A DNA stretch of 64,000 nt from Desulfovibrio sp. (GTDB lineage: Bacteria; Desulfobacterota; Desulfovibrionia; Desulfovibrionales; Desulfovibrionaceae). Within the stretch, counting starts at the first letter, position 1. Every line of letters starts with the position of its first letter. Shown one piece after another: positions 8,731-18,739 of the stretch. The DNA lies in contig JAFSVD010000067.1 of assembly GCA_017450275.1 (NCBI GenBank), positions 21,218-85,217 of the forward strand. The letters run 5' to 3'. The translations under genes and the position numbers were made by a program. Under the pieces are notes generated by a model. That model saw only the letters and a program-made list of their open reading frames with translations, was not told where the DNA came from and searched no databases.

Positions 8731-8781
8731 AAAAAAATTGCCGTCTCTCGTCGCCGAAGTGCGAAGAGAGACGGCGTTTTG
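8731..8781 (-). terminator. terminator downstream of argJ (possibly bidirectional)
   Basis: A 10-bp perfect stem (gccgtctctc 8740-8749 / gagagacggc 8766-8775) contains a smaller inner stem (tcgc/gcga). On the minus strand it is followed by a run of seven T (8731-8737), correct for ending argJ transcription. GTTTTG on the other side could give weak plus-strand termination. Confidence 0.85.
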
Positions 8782-8797
8782 CAATGGTGGCTTAGGA

Positions 8798-9991
8798 TCA
8801 GGATCTGTAGTCGGCATTCAAGGAGACGTATTCGTGTCCAAGGTCTGAGGCCAGAAGGGTGAAGGAGCCAGATCCATTGCCGAGAGAGATTGTGATGGGG
8901 ATGGAATCTGCTTTGAGGCGATTTGTCAATTCGTCTTCACAATCGTCGTTTTGGGGTTGGCCATGTGAAAAGCGGAGGATGCCGCACAGCGTGAGCGTGA
9001 CCGATTCTGGGTCAAAGTCAGCACCGCTATAGCCAATGGCTGTGATAATGCGTCCCCAGTTTGCATCGCCGCCGTAGATGGCTGTTTTGACCAGTTGGGA
9101 ATTGCCCACACTGCGGGCAACGATTTCGGCATAGGCATCGTCTTTGGCACCGACGACCGAAATTTCGAGGATTTTTTTCGCGCCTTCGCCATCCATAACC
9201 AGCATACGGGCGACATCGCCTAAAATTGAGGTCAGGGTCTGTTCAAAGACGGGGAGATCTTGGTCAGAAATCTGAACACCTGAGGCCGCGTTTGCCAGGC
9301 CAATGATCGAATCGTTGGTTGAGGTGTCCCCGTCAACGGATACGCGGTTAAAGGTTTTTGCAACAGCCCGGGTAAACATCTTCTGCCACGGTTTTTGCGC
9401 AATATCCGCATCGGTGAGACAGACACAGAGCATGGTTGCCATATTGGGACAAATCATGCCTGCCCCCTTGGCCATGACTGTCAGATGCACGGTGCCATGG
9501 GAGAGAGTGAGATCCAAGGCGCGGTATTTGGGGAAGGCGTCTGTCGTCATGAAGGCGCGGGTAAAGCCCTCGGCATCCTTGCTGCCAAGGGAGGAGACAG
9601 CGTTTGGCAGCGCCTTGAGCATTTTGTCCATGGGCAGTTGCGCGCCAATCACCCCTGTTGAGAGCACAAGGACTTGGCTTGGTTCTTTGGCAATGTATTT
9701 GGCCACCGCTGTTTGGCAGGTGCGCACATTGGCTATCCCCTCTTCTCCTGTGCAGGCATTGGCCTGGCCGGAATTGGCAAGCAGAGCAAAGACAGGTGCG
9801 CCATGGGCTAAGATCTCCTTGCAGGCAAGCACAGGCGCTGCGCAAAAGCGATTCTGGGTGAAGAGACCGGCATAGACGCAAGGCGTATCCGAAATGATGA
9901 GGCCGAGATCAGGCCGATTGGGCGTTTTAAATCCTGCTTCCGCGGTACCTGCCCGAAAGCCTTTTGGCAGTGATTGATCGTGGTTTGCCAT
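8798..9991 (-). CDS. argJ: bifunctional glutamate N-acetyltransferase / amino-acid acetyltransferase (ArgJ)
   Basis: A 397-aa ArgJ. It transfers the acetyl group from N-acetylornithine to glutamate, and in many bacteria also uses acetyl-CoA, in arginine biosynthesis. The enzyme cleaves itself between Ala and Thr in the conserved PNMATML motif, seen here as ICPNMATMLC. DGDTSTNDSIIGLAN and YGGDANWGRI are further hallmarks. I start at the ATG at 9991, which has AAGGA upstream and gives the normal N-terminus; an in-frame extension to 10045 would run through the fusA terminator. It lies downstream of fusA but is separated by a strong terminator, so it probably has its own promoter. Confidence 0.95.
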   Translation of the reverse strand: MANHDQSLPKGFRAGTAEAGFKTPNRPDLGLIISDTPCVYAGLFTQNRFCAAPVLACKEILAHGAPVFALLANSGQANACTGEEGIANVRTCQTAVAKYIAKEPSQVLVLSTGVIGAQLPMDKMLKALPNAVSSLGSKDAEGFTRAFMTTDAFPKYRALDLTLSHGTVHLTVMAKGAGMICPNMATMLCVCLTDADIAQKPWQKMFTRAVAKTFNRVSVDGDTSTNDSIIGLANAASGVQISDQDLPVFEQTLTSILGDVARMLVMDGEGAKKILEISVVGAKDDAYAEIVARSVGNSQLVKTAIYGGDANWGRIITAIGYSGADFDPESVTLTLCGILRFSHGQPQNDDCEDELTNRLKADSIPITISLGNGSGSFTLLASDLGHEYVSLNADYRS

Positions 9992-10012
9992 GATTGATCC
10001 TTTACAATGGGA

Positions 10013-10043
10013 GAAAAAAGCCCCGAAAGCGGGCTTTCGGGGC
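10013..10043 (-). terminator. rho-independent terminator after fusA
   Basis: A perfect 11-bp stem (gccccgaaagc 10020-10030 / gctttcggggc 10033-10043) with a minimal loop is followed on the minus strand by TTTTTTC. It lies about 10 bases after the fusA stop codon and just before argJ. Confidence 0.93.
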
Positions 10044-10053
10044 ATGCACTTGA

Positions 10054-12132
10054 TTAGGCGCGGGATTTTTGAATTTCGTCCGCTATGGCCTGGGGAACAC
10101 GTTCATAATGGTGGAATTGCATGGTGAAGGTTGCTCGGCCTTGCGTGCGGGATCGTAAATCCGTTGCATAGCCAAACATGGAGGCCAGTGGCACTTGGGC
10201 ACGCACGCTTTGTGCGCCTCCAGCTCGTGCTTCCATGCTTTGGACGCGTCCGCGGCGACCGTTTAAATCGCCCATCACATCGCCCAGATATTCCTCAGGG
10301 GTGACCACCTCAACATCCATGATGGGTTCAAGAAGGACAGGGCCTGCTTTCTGCATGGCGTCTTTAATAGCCATGGAACCAGCCACATAGAAGGCCTGTT
10401 CGGAAGAGTCAACTTCGTGGTAGGAACCAAAGACTAGATTGACCTTCACATCCACGCAGGGGAAGCCGGCGAGCACGCCGCTCTTCATGGCGTCTTGAAT
10501 ACCTTTGTCGATGGAGGGGATGTATTCCTTGGGAATCACACCACCTGTGATGGAGTTGGTGAAGGCATAGCCTTCGCCGGGATTGGGTTCGATTTCAATC
10601 ACGCAATGCCCGTACTGTCCACGACCACCAGACTGCTTGACGTGTTTCATGTCGGATTTTGCCGGCTTGGAAATCGTCTCACGATAGGCCACCTGGGGTT
10701 TGCCGACATTGGCGTTCACCCCGAATTCACGGGTCAGCCGGTCGACGATAATATCCAGATGGAGTTCGCCCATGCCTGAGATCAGGGTCTGGTTGGTTTC
10801 TTCGTCGCCTTTCACCCTGAAGGAGGGGTCTTCTTTGGCGAGCTTGTTTAAGGCCGCCGAAAGGGCGTCGCGGTCTGCCTTGGTCTTGGGCTCAATGGCA
10901 ACCTCGATAACCGGTTCAGGAATATTTAAGGATTCCAGAATGACCGGGCGTTTTTCATCGCACAAGGTGTCGCCTGTTGAGGCGTTTTTGAGACCAACCA
11001 AGGCAACGATATCGCCAGCCCCTGCCCATTTGATGTCTTCGCGTTTGTTCGCGTGCATCTTCAGGATACGGCCAATGCGCTCTTTTTTGCCCGTATTGGC
11101 ATCAAAGACCGTCATGCCCGATTCCAAGGTGCCGGAATAGATGCGGAAAAAGGAGAGGTGGCCGATGAAGGGGTCGGAAAAGAGCTTGAAGACAAGACCG
11201 GCGAGGGGTTCTTTGTCCGTGCAATGGCACTCAACAATCGTCTCTTCCTTGCCGGGCACATGGCCTGTCATGGGCGGAATATCAACCGGAGACGGCAGAT
11301 AGCTCACAATGGCATCGAGCAGCGGTTGCACGCCCATGTTGCGGAAGGCTGAACCGCACAAAACCGGCACGATATTGCGGGCGATCGTTGCCTTGCGCAC
11401 GCAGGAGATGATCTCTTCTTCGGTCAGTTTTTCGCCCGAAAGATACTTGTCGAGCAGGGCTTCGTCTTCTTCCGCCACGGCTTCAAGCATGGCATGGTGT
11501 TTTTCTTCATACTGCGCCTGCATATCAGCGGGGATCTCGCCGATCAGCATGTTGGCGCCCTTGGTCTCCTTGTCGAAGCGAATCGCTTTGCCGGTGACAA
11601 GGTCAATAACCCCTTCAAACTTGTCTTCCGCGCCAATGGGGATCTGAAGGGCAACGGGTTTGGCACCCAGGCGCTCATGGATCATGGAAACGGCGCGGGA
11701 AAAGTTTGCGCCAATGCGATCCATTTTGTTGATAAAGCAGATTCGAGGAACATTGTACCGGTCAGCCTGACGCCATACGGTTTCAGACTGGGGTTCAACG
11801 CCAGCAACCGCGTCAAACACGCAGACAGCACCGTCCAAAACGCGCAGGGAACGCTCCACCTCGATGGTGAAGTCCACGTGCCCGGGGGTGTCGATGATGT
11901 CAATGCGGTGATCTTTCCAATAACAGGTGGTTGCGGCAGAGGTGATGGTAATGCCACGTTCCTGTTCCTGCTCCATCCAGTCCATGGTGGACTCACCGTC
12001 GTGCGTCTCCCCGATTTTGTGATTGACGCCAGTATAGAACAGGATACGCTCAGTGGTTGTTGTTTTGCCCGCGTCAATATGCGCCATGATGCCGATATTG
12101 CGCTGCATGTCCAAGGCTACGGTGCGAGACAC
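10054..12132 (-). CDS. fusA: elongation factor G
   Basis: A 692-aa translational GTPase that drives ribosomal translocation. The G1 loop is AHIDAGKTT near the N-terminus. Switch and G-domain motifs [16 protein letters not shown] and NKMDR follow, then the EF-G domains II-V. Length and motifs match canonical EF-G rather than a mitochondrial or tetracycline-protection paralogue. It is the last gene of the rpsL-rpsG-fusA str operon; no tuf gene follows. Confidence 0.97.
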   Translation of the reverse strand: MSRTVALDMQRNIGIMAHIDAGKTTTTERILFYTGVNHKIGETHDGESTMDWMEQEQERGITITSAATTCYWKDHRIDIIDTPGHVDFTIEVERSLRVLDGAVCVFDAVAGVEPQSETVWRQADRYNVPRICFINKMDRIGANFSRAVSMIHERLGAKPVALQIPIGAEDKFEGVIDLVTGKAIRFDKETKGANMLIGEIPADMQAQYEEKHHAMLEAVAEEDEALLDKYLSGEKLTEEEIISCVRKATIARNIVPVLCGSAFRNMGVQPLLDAIVSYLPSPVDIPPMTGHVPGKEETIVECHCTDKEPLAGLVFKLFSDPFIGHLSFFRIYSGTLESGMTVFDANTGKKERIGRILKMHANKREDIKWAGAGDIVALVGLKNASTGDTLCDEKRPVILESLNIPEPVIEVAIEPKTKADRDALSAALNKLAKEDPSFRVKGDEETNQTLISGMGELHLDIIVDRLTREFGVNANVGKPQVAYRETISKPAKSDMKHVKQSGGRGQYGHCVIEIEPNPGEGYAFTNSITGGVIPKEYIPSIDKGIQDAMKSGVLAGFPCVDVKVNLVFGSYHEVDSSEQAFYVAGSMAIKDAMQKAGPVLLEPIMDVEVVTPEEYLGDVMGDLNGRRGRVQSMEARAGGAQSVRAQVPLASMFGYATDLRSRTQGRATFTMQFHHYERVPQAIADEIQKSRA

Positions 12133-12215
12133 AGATGTTTCTCCTTCACGACCACGCCCTTGTGATCGTCTTCAATCTAACGGGAAGCAATCGCCGAGAG
12201 TTGCCAACCAGCCTC

Positions 12216-12686
12216 TTACCAGCGAAAATGCGAGAAGGCCTTATTGGCATCAGCCATGCGATGGGTATCTTCACGTTTTTTTACCGCACCACCGCGGCCA
12301 TTATAGGCATCGATGAATTCGCCTGAAAGCTTCGCGGTCATCCCTTTTTCGCCCCGAGAGCGGGCGTAATTGATGATCCAGCGAATGGAGAGGGAGATCT
12401 GGCGGTCAGGATGCACATCCATGGGCACTTGATAGGTTGCCCCGCCCACACGACGGGCTTTGACTTCCATATGGGGCTTGACATTGTCGAGCACCTTTTC
12501 AAAGGCACGCATGGGATCTTCCCCGGTTTTTTCCGCCAAAGCGTTCAGGGAATTGTAAAAAATTTTTTCGGCTGCCCCGCGTTTGCCGTTGTACATAAGA
12601 CGGTTGACGAATTTGGTGACGAGGCGGCTGTTATAGAGCGGATCGGGCAAAATTTCCCGTTTAGGCACTGAACCTTTCCGTGGCAT
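12216..12686 (-). CDS. rpsG: 30S ribosomal protein S7
   Basis: A 156-aa S7, the primary assembly protein of the small-subunit head, which contacts mRNA and tRNA at the E site. It begins [16 protein letters not shown] and contains [20 protein letters not shown] and [15 protein letters not shown]. The ATG at 12686 is supported by GGAAGGAG about 7 bases upstream; an in-frame extension to 12755 is not needed. It lies in the str operon between rpsL and fusA. Confidence 0.97.
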   Translation of the reverse strand: MPRKGSVPKREILPDPLYNSRLVTKFVNRLMYNGKRGAAEKIFYNSLNALAEKTGEDPMRAFEKVLDNVKPHMEVKARRVGGATYQVPMDVHPDRQISLSIRWIINYARSRGEKGMTAKLSGEFIDAYNGRGGAVKKREDTHRMADANKAFSHFRW

Positions 12687-12826
12687 GGGGTTTCTCCTTC
12701 CACACGTTATGACCACACATATTGGCAGAACCAACCCCGCAGCCAAGGGCTGCATGGCACTGCCTCGGGTCGATCATTGAAATAAGGTCATGGGACTTGC
12801 GTAGTATAAAGAGCACGGACGCGATG

Positions 12827-13198
12827 TTATTTCGGCCGTTTTGCGCCGTATTTGGAGCGGCTTTTTCTCCGGTCGGCAACACCGCCTGTATCCAAGGTGC
12901 CGCGCACGATGTGGTACCGAACACCAGGAAGGTCTTTCACACGACCACCACGGATGATGACAACCGAGTGTTCCTGGAGATTGTGGCCTTCGCCGGGGAT
13001 GTAGGCGGTCACTTCGATGCCATTGGTCAAGCGCACACGAGCAACTTTCCGCAAGGCTGAGTTGGGTTTTTTCGGCGTGGTTGTGTACACGCGGGTGCAG
13101 ACGCCACGGCGTTGCGGGCAGGCCTGCAACGCCGGTGTTTTTTTCCGTTTCACCACGGCTTTCCGTTCAATACGGATAAGCTGGTTGATGGTGGGCAT
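12827..13198 (-). CDS. rpsL: 30S ribosomal protein S12
   Basis: A 123-aa S12 of the decoding centre. The loop [13 protein letters not shown] and the segment [13 protein letters not shown] carry the wild-type Lys residues whose substitution gives streptomycin resistance, so the allele looks sensitive. The start at 13198 has GGGAGG 6 bases upstream; a 12-residue in-frame extension is rejected. It is the first gene of the str operon. Confidence 0.97.
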   Translation of the reverse strand: MPTINQLIRIERKAVVKRKKTPALQACPQRRGVCTRVYTTTPKKPNSALRKVARVRLTNGIEVTAYIPGEGHNLQEHSVVIIRGGRVKDLPGVRYHIVRGTLDTGGVADRRKSRSKYGAKRPK

Positions 13199-13266
13199 AG
13201 TAATCCTCCCTTTCGGTTTAAAAAAGAATTTCATACGCCGAGGCTTCTTGACTTGTCAAGAATGCG

Positions 13267-14271
13267 CTACGCATGGCGCAAAAACCACGATTGCAGGGGA
13301 AAACGCAATTCTGTCCAGTGGGCTTTGTAGGCCATTTTCTCCCCGGTTATTGGTCCCATATCGTAGCGAACGCAGCCTTCGTCGCAGAGCCATTTGATTT
13401 GTTCAAATTGCAAAATATTGCCGATGGAATAGGCGGCACAGTCCATGGCGTAGCTGAATTGTTGACCGCGGTAGATTTTGTTCGAAAGACCGCCAAAGAT
13501 AAAACCAATGTCTTTTCCGTCTTTTTGGGCAAAGATCACGCGGGCTTTGCCCTCAATAGCCAACTGTGTGAGAAGAAGGTCGTAAAAGGGTGTTGTATGG
13601 GGATGCAAAATCCCATTGTGTTCCTGGCCTTTCCAGCTTTTTTGTTCAACAGCCAGCATGCGTTGGTAGCAGGTGTGGGCGTCTTCGTGGTTTGTGGGGC
13701 TTTGGCGTTCAAAGAGAATACCAGCGTTTTGAGCCCGTCCGCACGCTTTTTTGAGTTTTTGGCGGAAGTTGGCTGAGCGGTTTGCGAGAAAGGTGTCGAG
13801 GCCGCCATCCAGGGACGCTGCGCATTGGATGGATTCGTGCAAGAGGAAAAAGGCAAAGGTGTGCCCGAGATTGACCAAGAGTTCGTTCGAGAAGGGATGG
13901 TGGGGCGCCATGCCGCCAAGCACGATGACGGGAAAATTCGCCGGACCAAAGGTGGCTTCGATGCAGTCAAGCGCCTCAAAAAAGAGGGGCAGCGGATCCG
14001 ATCCCAAGAGGGGGCGGTCGTAGAGCCAGGAGGATTCCAGTGGAACGAGATAGGTCTCCTTGTCTCGTTGTTCGGCGAACAAGACCATATTCCCGTGTTC
14101 TTGCATGCACAAGACGCGGCGTTCGTTGCCGTGTGCCCGATGGTAGCTGAGTACCCAAGGGGGTTCTGAGCAGCAGGGATCGGGAAGCTCGGAGAGCTGG
14201 CAGCTTGTATGCCAGGCAGTGAGGGCTTCCGCAGGAAGGATGTCGGGGAGAGGTTCAAAGGCGATATTCAC
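13267..14271 (-). CDS. CelD/FemAB-like GNAT acyltransferase
   Basis: A 334-aa protein of the Acetyltransf_6 (CelD/BioF2-like) type within the GNAT superfamily, which is often found in exopolysaccharide and exosortase-type clusters. The C-terminal half has the family pattern YRGQQFSYAMDCAAYSIG, then IKWLCDEGCVRYDMGP and YKAHW. These proteins transfer acyl or aminoacyl groups, but the acceptor here is unknown. I choose the GTG at 14271 because the upstream lipoprotein gene stops at 14279, only 7 bases before; a longer frame would overlap that gene entirely. It is the last gene of the seven-gene leftward operon. Confidence 0.8.
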   Translation of the reverse strand: MNIAFEPLPDILPAEALTAWHTSCQLSELPDPCCSEPPWVLSYHRAHGNERRVLCMQEHGNMVLFAEQRDKETYLVPLESSWLYDRPLLGSDPLPLFFEALDCIEATFGPANFPVIVLGGMAPHHPFSNELLVNLGHTFAFFLLHESIQCAASLDGGLDTFLANRSANFRQKLKKACGRAQNAGILFERQSPTNHEDAHTCYQRMLAVEQKSWKGQEHNGILHPHTTPFYDLLLTQLAIEGKARVIFAQKDGKDIGFIFGGLSNKIYRGQQFSYAMDCAAYSIGNILQFEQIKWLCDEGCVRYDMGPITGEKMAYKAHWTELRFPLQSWFLRHA

Positions 14272-14278
14272 GGGCGTA

Positions 14279-14632
14279 CTATTGGGTGTTTGGCAGTCTC
14301 TGCCACGTTGTGAGCTTGGCTGGGGTGAAAAGGAGACGTTCCTCCCCAAAGCAAATCGTATCGTCAACAGTGGCTGCAAGGCGGAAGATGGCAGAGGAAG
14401 TCTTGGATTGCCTGTTCTTTGCAAGGGCTTTCAGGGCTTTTTGCTTGGAACAGTAGACGGGAAAGGCTTGTACCTTGGGATTGACCCACACCGTATCTCC
14501 GCTCGCCAAGGCAAAGAGATAGTGTTCAGGCCCAAGAATCCAGAGCTCCTGGCACTCTTCGGGGGGAGGAGCTGGTGGGCTTTTGGCTGCGCAGCCAGCA
14601 AGGAGCAGGAGGCAGAGAAGAAGAAGTCGCAT
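14279..14632 (-). CDS. small lipoprotein, function unknown
   Basis: A 117-aa protein beginning MRLLLLCLLLLAGCAAKS, a clear type II signal peptide with lipobox LAGC. A Pro-rich spacer follows, then a compact domain with two cysteines (EECQELWIL and VYCSKQKA). It should be anchored in a membrane, probably the outer membrane. I recognise no family. An upstream in-frame ATG at 14644 adds four residues and is possible. It is tightly packed between htpX and the acyltransferase gene. Confidence 0.7.
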   Translation of the reverse strand: MRLLLLCLLLLAGCAAKSPPAPPPEECQELWILGPEHYLFALASGDTVWVNPKVQAFPVYCSKQKALKALAKNRQSKTSSAIFRLAATVDDTICFGEERLLFTPAKLTTWQRLPNTQ

Positions 14633-14646
14633 GAGAATGCACATCG

Positions 14647-15486
14647 TTAGCGCATCTGCCGCAAGCGCTGGATACGCTCTGTGAGCGGAGGATGTGTGCT
14701 AAAGAGGTTGTTCACCGAATCACTCACCGCAAAGGCCGGTTTGACGATAAACATGTGTTCGGTTGAAGGATTGCCGGTCTGCAGGGGAATCTGCCCGCTC
14801 GCTCGCCCCAATTCTTCCAAGGCTTGGGCGAGATAGTCGGGATTGCGGCAGAGCCTGGCTCCGGTTTCATCGGCGAGATATTCCCTGGATCGAGAAATGG
14901 CCATTTGGATGAGCGAGGCGGCAATGGGCGCCAAAAGCATCAGAAGCAGGGCAGCAATGGGATTGCTCCCTTCTTCGCGATTGCCAAAGAGGTGGGCAAA
15001 TTGGAAGAAATTGGCAATGCTCACAATGGCTGAGCCTAAAACCGCGGCCATGGTCTGAATCAAAATATCTCGATTGGCAATATGAGCTATTTCATGGGCA
15101 AGCACACCGGCAAGCTGTTCCGAGCTCATCATGCGCAAAAGACCTTCGGTCACAGCGACTGCCGCGTGTTCAGGATCCCTGCCTGTTGCAAAGGCATTGG
15201 GGCTTTCTTCGGGAACAATATAGATGCGAGGCATGGGGATGCGCGCTCGTCTGGCGAGTGTGCCAACGATTTCGTGCAGAAAGGGCGCATCATCGGGTGT
15301 GGTTTCTCGGGCATGGTACATGGAAAGCACAAGGGAATCCGAGAACCAGTAGCTGCCAAGATTCATGCAAAGGGCGAGAACCAGAGCAATGAGGGTGCCT
15401 GTCTGACCGCCCAAGACGTTTCCGAGCAGAAGGAGAAAGGCAGAGAGTATTCCCAAAAGCAGTATTGTTTTTATTTGGCTATTCAT
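14647..15486 (-). CDS. htpX: HtpX-type membrane zinc metalloprotease
   Basis: A 279-aa M48 protease of the inner membrane, which in E. coli degrades misfolded membrane proteins. Two N-terminal transmembrane segments precede the zinc motif HEIAH (residues 131-135), and further hydrophobic segments follow around SAIVSIANFF and LMLLAPIAASL. The downstream Glu ligand is in the SREYLADETG region. The ATG at 15486 has AGGAG at good spacing. It begins 8 bases after the asnB stop, inside a glycan or lipid operon, which is an unusual home for a quality-control protease. Confidence 0.92.
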   Translation of the reverse strand: MNSQIKTILLLGILSAFLLLLGNVLGGQTGTLIALVLALCMNLGSYWFSDSLVLSMYHARETTPDDAPFLHEIVGTLARRARIPMPRIYIVPEESPNAFATGRDPEHAAVAVTEGLLRMMSSEQLAGVLAHEIAHIANRDILIQTMAAVLGSAIVSIANFFQFAHLFGNREEGSNPIAALLLMLLAPIAASLIQMAISRSREYLADETGARLCRNPDYLAQALEELGRASGQIPLQTGNPSTEHMFIVKPAFAVSDSVNNLFSTHPPLTERIQRLRQMR

Positions 15487-15494
15487 ACGCTCTC

Positions 15495-17447
15495 CTATGT
15501 GGGGGGGTGGCATGTAAAGCCGGCAAACGCTGGGGCATGCACTTGTTTGCGCAGCCAAAGGAGCAAAACCAAGAGCGTCCACAATTCTTTGCGCAGATCA
15601 AGTGTTTTTGTTGTGTGCAATTCAATAAGAGTCGACAAGGCCTTGGGATCAAAAATGCCTTCGTTGTGAAGGGTTTGTGGGGCAAAGGTGTCGTCGAGCA
15701 AGGGTTTTAAGCGGCCTCTCAGCCAATCGGCAACAGGGATTTGGAAGCCCCGTTTGTTTCGATGGAGGATGCGCGCAGGAAGAATATCGCGTATGGCCAT
15801 GCGCAAGAGTTTCTTGCCCTTTAAGCCCTGGCATTTCAGGGAAAGAGGCAGTCTGGCTGTGAAGCTCGCGAGATCGGTATCGAGAAAGGGCGCACGCACT
15901 TCAAGGGAATTGAGCATGGAGCATCGATCGACCTTCACCAAGATATCCTCAGGCAGATACTGGCGGCAATAGACGTGGAAGGCTCTGGCCAAGGGGGAAA
16001 TACTTGGATCTTGCCAATGCTCGTATTCAACGCGGGTTGAAGAGAAGAGTTCATTGGGGTCGTGCAGAAGCCGAAGGTGTGTTTGCACATCCTTGGTAAA
16101 GAGCGTGGGCAGAAATTCGTCGTGCAAGGCGGTTAAGAGATCCTGCATGCGCAGCCAGTTTGGGGTATAGCTTGCGTGGAGAAAGGTCTGCATGGCTCGA
16201 TGGAGATTGACATAGCCCGATTGGGAGGGCAGATGCGCGCACACAGGCTCAATGATGCCTCGTCTGAGCCATCTGGGTAATTTTTGATAGAAAAGCCCCA
16301 GCGCATAGGCTGCGTAGTTTTCATAGCCAGCCCACAATTCGTCCGACCCATCGCCGCCAAGGGCAACAGTCACGGATTGGCGGGTCATGTGGGAGAGCAA
16401 ATAGGTTGGGGCTATCGAGGCATCAGCCATGGGCACATCCATGGCCTGGATGAGGTCAGGCAGGATATCGGCGCATTGATCGGCCGAAAGAATGCATTCC
16501 GTATGGTTGGTTGCAAAGGTATCGCGGATGATATGGGCGTAGCGGCTTTCGTCATAGCTTGCTTCCTGAAAGCCGATGGAAAAGGTTTTAACCGTTGGCA
16601 AGGCTTCGGCCATCAGAGCTGTGACCAGAGAGGAATCGATGCCACCGGAGAGAAAGACCCCCAGAGGCACGTCGCTGATTAAGCGGCGTCGAACGGCTTG
16701 ACGCAAGAGGCTTTTTAGCTCGATAGCAAGATCCTCAGGCGATGCGGTTTTATTTTCAGCAAGAGGCGTTGGCAGATCCCAATAGCGTTCAATGGAAAAG
16801 CTTGTGTCGGTGAGTGTTGCGAAATGGGAAGGCGGGAGGCTTTGGATTTCGCGGTACATGGTATTGGGATTGGGAACGTATTCGTAGGCGCAGAAGCGTA
16901 CAAGGGCATTGAGATCGATATGGAGGCTGAGGGAAGAAAGCGCTGTCAGTGCCGAGAGTTCAGAGGCAAAATAGCAGCAGCCGTTTTGAAAGGTGTAGAA
17001 GAGCGGTTTTTTGCCAAAGCGGTCGCGGGCAAGGAAGAGGGTTCTTGTTTGGGTATCCAGGATCGCAAAGGCGAACATGCCTTCGAGGAAGGCGAGGCAA
17101 TCTTTTCCCCACAGGCGATAGCTTTCGAGAAGGATCTCGGTATCGGAATTGGTGCGAAAGTGGGCGCCATGGCGAAGACATTCGGTTCGAAGGGAGCGAA
17201 AATTGTAGATTTCGCCGTTGTAGGTGATGCAAAAGCGTTTGTCATGGCTGAGCATCGGCTGAGTGCCATCCACGAGATCGATGATCGCAAGGCGTCTGTG
17301 GCCAAAGCAGGCCGTATCCCCTCTCCAGATCCCCTGCCCATCAGGCCCTCTGTGCGCCATAGTATCGGTCATGGTGGCGACATCGGTGGGGGCTGAGTCG
17401 GGAAGCGATCGTCTGAAACGAGCAACAATACCCGCTATCGCGCACAT
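15495..17447 (-). CDS. asnB: asparagine-synthase-type glutamine amidotransferase
   Basis: A 650-aa protein with an N-terminal class II glutaminase domain (catalytic Cys2 in MCAIAG, with HRGPDGQG and YNGEIYN) and a C-terminal AsnB synthetase domain (SGGIDSS pyrophosphate loop, GGDGSDELWAGY, VDRCSMLNSLEVRAPFLD). Such enzymes amidate carboxylates using glutamine and ATP. In surface-glycan clusters, relatives are thought to amidate uronic acids or act in exosortase-linked loci. The start overlaps the end of the glycosyltransferase gene by 13 bases, so the two are probably translationally coupled. Plain asparagine synthesis remains possible. Confidence 0.9.
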   Translation of the reverse strand: MCAIAGIVARFRRSLPDSAPTDVATMTDTMAHRGPDGQGIWRGDTACFGHRRLAIIDLVDGTQPMLSHDKRFCITYNGEIYNFRSLRTECLRHGAHFRTNSDTEILLESYRLWGKDCLAFLEGMFAFAILDTQTRTLFLARDRFGKKPLFYTFQNGCCYFASELSALTALSSLSLHIDLNALVRFCAYEYVPNPNTMYREIQSLPPSHFATLTDTSFSIERYWDLPTPLAENKTASPEDLAIELKSLLRQAVRRRLISDVPLGVFLSGGIDSSLVTALMAEALPTVKTFSIGFQEASYDESRYAHIIRDTFATNHTECILSADQCADILPDLIQAMDVPMADASIAPTYLLSHMTRQSVTVALGGDGSDELWAGYENYAAYALGLFYQKLPRWLRRGIIEPVCAHLPSQSGYVNLHRAMQTFLHASYTPNWLRMQDLLTALHDEFLPTLFTKDVQTHLRLLHDPNELFSSTRVEYEHWQDPSISPLARAFHVYCRQYLPEDILVKVDRCSMLNSLEVRAPFLDTDLASFTARLPLSLKCQGLKGKKLLRMAIRDILPARILHRNKRGFQIPVADWLRGRLKPLLDDTFAPQTLHNEGIFDPKALSTLIELHTTKTLDLRKELWTLLVLLLWLRKQVHAPAFAGFTCHPPT

Positions 17448-18739
17448 ACCGTATCCTTTGCAGCAAGCACGTGGTGGAAGAGTGTGGCCAATGCCTTGGC
17501 ATTGCTTGTGGTATCAAAGCGCTTTTGCACAAAGCGGGCGCCGTTTTGTCCAAGCCTGGCTGCCTCTTCGGGGTGCGAATCCATCCAGGCAATGGCGTCG
17601 GCCAAAGCCTTTGGGTCTTTTTGCGGAACAAGGAGCCCTGTTTCCTGGTGTTTGACAAGTTCAGGCAAGGCGTGAATGGCAGAAGCCACTACAGGAAGAC
17701 CCGCGGACATGGCTTCAATAAGGGTGTTGGGAATCCCATCCCTGCGTCCTGAGTTATCGATGACATTGGGCGAGCAAAAAATATCGTGGCTGGCAAAGAT
17801 GGCTGGGAGCTCTTGATGGGAGAGAAGACCCGGGAAGCTGACAACGTCCTTGAGTCCCAAGGTGTGCACAAGCTCTTTCAGACGCCCTTCAAGACCGCCG
17901 AGGCCAAAGGCGATTCCGCCGCCGCCGGCAAGGGTGAGGTGGAAAGCCATTCCTCGATCCAGAAGTTCCTTGCAGGCAAAGAGCAGAACATCAAATCCCT
18001 TGGTGACATCAAAGCGTCCTAGCGCCATGAGGCGGAGGGGATGTTCCTTGGCAAGGATATGCGGGGGCGGGGGCGTTGTTTGGGGGAGGGTGAGGCAATT
18101 GTAGACAAGATGGGTTTTTCCCTTTGCCTGCCCCTTGCCAAAGTCTTCGATACGTTTGACATCAGCCCCGTTGTTGGTGCGTATGGCCAGAGCCGCTGTC
18201 ATTTTGTCTTCCAAATCGGGATCCGCTGGATTGAGATTGTCGCCCCGCACAGTCATCACATAGGGAATACGCAAAAGTGTTGTGAGCATCCAGGCTGTTT
18301 GGGCTGTGCCTCTGGGCCAGGGCGCATAGATGAGGTCAACGGGATTGGCTTGCAGTTCTTTGGAGAGCAGAAAACTGACGCAAAAGGCCCAGAGATTTTC
18401 GCCAAAGACTTCGAGATTGGGCCAGGAGCGAAAAAGGTGTTTGGCGAACAATGTTCCAAAGCGGATGGGATGCCGAAGAAGGGCTTGCCCCAGCGCGAGA
18501 AGAACCTTGGGCACACTTGCCAGGCCATGGGTGTGGACGGGATGGGGGAGATTTCGCATCTCTTCGGAGCAGTGGGCGAGATTTTTGCCATAGAGGGTGT
18601 AGACGGCAAGATCCACATGCTCGCGTACGGCTTCCAGTTCCCGAAAAAGAAAGGGCTGGGTGAAGAGGGGATACCAGAGGAGAATGCAGGCAATGCGCAG
18701 GCGGGGCTTGGGGGTGGCAGGGGATGGGCTTTCAGTCAT
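17435..18739 (-). CDS. GT4-family glycosyltransferase
   Basis: A 434-aa GT-B fold glycosyltransferase. The N-terminal half has FLFRELEAV and an Arg-rich acceptor side. The C-terminal nucleotide-sugar side has LMALGRFDVTKGFDVLL, FPGLLSHQELPAIFASHDIF, then GIPNTLIEAMSAGLPVVAS with the E-x7-E pattern and ETGLLV. It acts at the cytoplasmic membrane face, transferring a sugar of unknown identity. The ATG at 18739 overlaps the preceding deacetylase-like gene by 8 bases (ATGACTGA), indicating coupled translation. Confidence 0.9.
   Translation of the reverse strand: MTESPSPATPKPRLRIACILLWYPLFTQPFLFRELEAVREHVDLAVYTLYGKNLAHCSEEMRNLPHPVHTHGLASVPKVLLALGQALLRHPIRFGTLFAKHLFRSWPNLEVFGENLWAFCVSFLLSKELQANPVDLIYAPWPRGTAQTAWMLTTLLRIPYVMTVRGDNLNPADPDLEDKMTAALAIRTNNGADVKRIEDFGKGQAKGKTHLVYNCLTLPQTTPPPPHILAKEHPLRLMALGRFDVTKGFDVLLFACKELLDRGMAFHLTLAGGGGIAFGLGGLEGRLKELVHTLGLKDVVSFPGLLSHQELPAIFASHDIFCSPNVIDNSGRRDGIPNTLIEAMSAGLPVVASAIHALPELVKHQETGLLVPQKDPKALADAIAWMDSHPEEAARLGQNGARFVQKRFDTTSNAKALATLFHHVLAAKDTVCAR

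Larger units (their letters stand above)
8431..8797. other. gene-poor remnant region with copied malic-enzyme fragment
   Basis: No gene is supported here. An 8-bp inverted repeat (8443-8450 / 8461-8468, A-rich loop, no T run) follows the toxin remnant. Then comes the 25-bp copy of malic enzyme sequence (8507-8531), immediately followed by a run of nine G at 8540-8548. A 79-codon open frame at 8471-8710 has no recognisable family or ribosome-binding site. The stretch ends with the argJ terminator. Confidence 0.55.

Noticed and set aside
13090-13198. Streptomycin-resistance allele of rpsL
   Set aside because: Both diagnostic Lys positions (PKKPNS and GGRVKDLPG) are wild type.
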